This document shows, piece after piece, positions 63,701 through 64,000 of a stretch of 64,000 nucleotides of DNA (positions are counted from its first letter, which is position 1; the number at the start of each line of letters is the position of its first letter). The DNA comes from an uncultured Rhodocyclaceae bacterium (lineage in GTDB: Bacteria > Pseudomonadota > Gammaproteobacteria > Burkholderiales > Rhodocyclaceae). The stretch is from NCBI GenBank assembly GCA_907163075.1, contig CAJQTY010000003.1, forward strand, positions 796,637-860,636, written 5' to 3'. The position numbers and the translations under genes are program-made. Under the pieces are notes generated by a model. That model made no database searches. It saw only the letters and a list, made by a program, of their open reading frames with translations, and was not told the origin of the DNA.

Positions 63701-64000
63701 AGCGGCCGTATTCCCTGAATTCGCTCCGCCACTGATCGCTCCACCACCAGGAAGCCCGGCGTGTCGACACGACAAGGACGACAATCAAGCCGACAAGGGA
63801 AACGTATGCCCAGCCCAACGCATCCAGCCGGATCAGCCCGAAAAAATTCTCGATCAGATCGACGACCAACAGGAAAGCGAGCATTGCCGTGAAAATCGAC
63901 GCCCACCACCGCAATGGCGTCTGGTCGATGTCCGATCGTCCGACGGCCCGGTCCCGGGCTACGGCAAGCATGAACTTGTCGCTCAGCGCCAGCAGCAGCG
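60750..64000 (-). CDS. giant multi-pass membrane patatin-like protein (5' end probably outside the window)
   Basis: At least 1073 residues from ATG 63971, but the frame stays open to the right edge with a hydrophobic LLLALSDKFMLAV, so the true start is probably beyond 64000. At least ten hydrophobic helices fill the first 560 residues (for example WWASIFTAMLAFLLVVDLIE, VLVALIAFAGLVVVMDQGRD). A patatin domain then follows: oxyanion loop VNSEGGGIRAAYWTAAVLRE (about 617), nucleophile Ser in SGVSGGSVGMA (about 650) and the Asp in HLADGGYFDNSGG (about 843). The C-terminus is cysteine-containing and soluble. It would be a lipase or acyl hydrolase at the inner membrane. This size and topology are unusual for the family. 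Confidence 0.8.
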   Translation of the reverse strand, partial: LLLALSDKFMLAVARDRAVGRSDIDQTPLRWWASIFTAMLAFLLVVDLIENFFGLIRLDALGWAYVSLVGLIVVLVVSTRRASWWWSDQWRSEFREYGRLLHGRVFAGAIVFLCVVCAGILYVEKIAFSPVVWAHHIKTLMRHDPDIGVLQVYLVALVLLAAAWFFGFFFDAQTATTEQSENLPSKPVTEAYEGRSRFRREFGDIILRSRYVLVALIAFAGLVVVMDQGRDVLYSVASRHWDALSIGVLILSALAMWAFAFACWLWTRSVNLMRSPDTPCPADTAPARLSDRFAKDWARFLGLMPPVLFLLLCGATLRDAVWAGDSSTLCALGVFSFLAAVLCVLFVFFHWPDTETHFYDLKSFDDWLDAWLAGAGVHAKKYRFLRSVSPFQLPFLALALFFVSRWISGFDGAPPALVPSMLFALTFWLSIFGWISLNEQRIAVPWVGLLIVAGGVFGYAGWTQNHLVVPVVDESTSGILKFLGAVLAIFLKFFGAVPATFFTILLAAPILAVFAAFVALNSTDHFARLRNALARVGLTRNSQSGLSFWKGALLVLVAVCFAELVLALGDHRASQTRSRESSASAASARQDLDTALGEWLRGVHDAHRKSDENGPVRVYFVNSEGGGIRAAYWTAAVLRELRMDATFARRTFSYSGVSGGSVGMAVDRACQIGERDNRGSAPKCVEQFGKTDLLSDLISGWLFEDVIGWLLPSSWCTTPGCGFLSRGVLFERALLRASLHLQSGLEQSRIGLVTGEGGAHEPYLFLNSTWVESGDRAIASEIKIASAPCQDVIFPRAIDQVDLLGGISLATAAHNSARFPFTNAIGAVKTGNKNCPWKSDSGNLCGHLADGGYFDNSGGHTTQDILRALARCLAPGRQSTCLAKLNDKEMDRAQWLRQHLVPQVIMIRNGVDARADARSGRAAQGSTDANCQAPYPPTAGDIKVVSYDKKDSRAYNPARPGCKGELKLYVDQLGPLITAINTTGIGANGKLSEADLKRDVESVCLALGGHRCGEEQERVVNIEQREDHKSLYPLGWHLSTSALNGMEAQLTERHFACALSKLGLAGGNAECRASEKTCCASE

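Overview
The window is GC-rich, densely coded chromosome. It most resembles a betaproteobacterium of the Rhodocyclales type. The pointers are two PEP-CTERM proteins (one with an FxDxF-like motif), a PilS/PilR pair beside ampD, a Lys/Ala-rich histone H1-like protein, a CHASE-PAS-GGDEF-EAL-CZB protein, the transglutaminase/DUF2126/ATP-grasp cluster and a lutACB lactate operon. I saw no rRNA, tRNA, CRISPR array or phage module. The taxon is inferred from gene content only.

Layout. (1) 1-2640: an XhoI/PaeR7I-like restriction-modification pair, with the nuclease cut by the window edge, next to a decayed IS110-family transposase. (2) 2.9-12.6 kb: an MscS channel, then a divergent cluster with three transglutaminase-domain proteins, a DUF2126 ligase-like domain and a circularly permuted ATP-grasp/alpha-E fusion. 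It ends in a Crp/Fnr regulator and is the best candidate for a poorly described biochemical system. (3) 12.6-31.5 kb: housekeeping and envelope genes, namely a large c-di-GMP enzyme, a UbiH-type hydroxylase, a DsbC-like protein, a PlpD-like patatin/beta-barrel protein, YceH, an acyltransferase, a PEP-CTERM protein, an FKBP isomerase, a receiver-PilZ protein and PbpC. Palindromic REP-like repeats are interspersed. (4) 31.5-38 kb: a glycosyltransferase relic, DUF2461, an AT-rich intergenic tract with DnaA-box-like sites, the H1-like protein, ampD and pilRS. (5) 38-47.4 kb: a sugar-nucleotide/exopolysaccharide block (phosphohexomutase, rfbB, rfbA, rfbC, manC). It is interrupted by an inserted lower-GC glycosyltransferase and a mobile-element relic, bounded by a duplicated 5' end of rfbB, and is followed by a small PEP-CTERM protein and a rhomboid protease. 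(6) 47.5-52.7 kb: a sigma-54 activator, its probable palindromic binding sites, a GG-N10-GC promoter, a structured leader, a GntP-family permease and a family I CoA-transferase. Together these read as a complete uptake-and-activation unit for a small organic acid. (7) 52.7-60.7 kb: a TauE-like exporter, a YbhA-like phosphatase, transketolase, a PfkB-family kinase and lutA-lutC-lutB. (8) 60.7-64 kb: a very large multi-membrane-pass patatin-like protein that probably runs past the right edge.

The strongest leads are the ATP-grasp/alpha-E/DUF2126/transglutaminase cluster, the sigma-54 switch with its leader, the duplication scar in the rfb locus, and the AT-rich DnaA-box region. Family assignments come from recognising motifs by eye. 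No database search or structure prediction was run, and residue positions are approximate.
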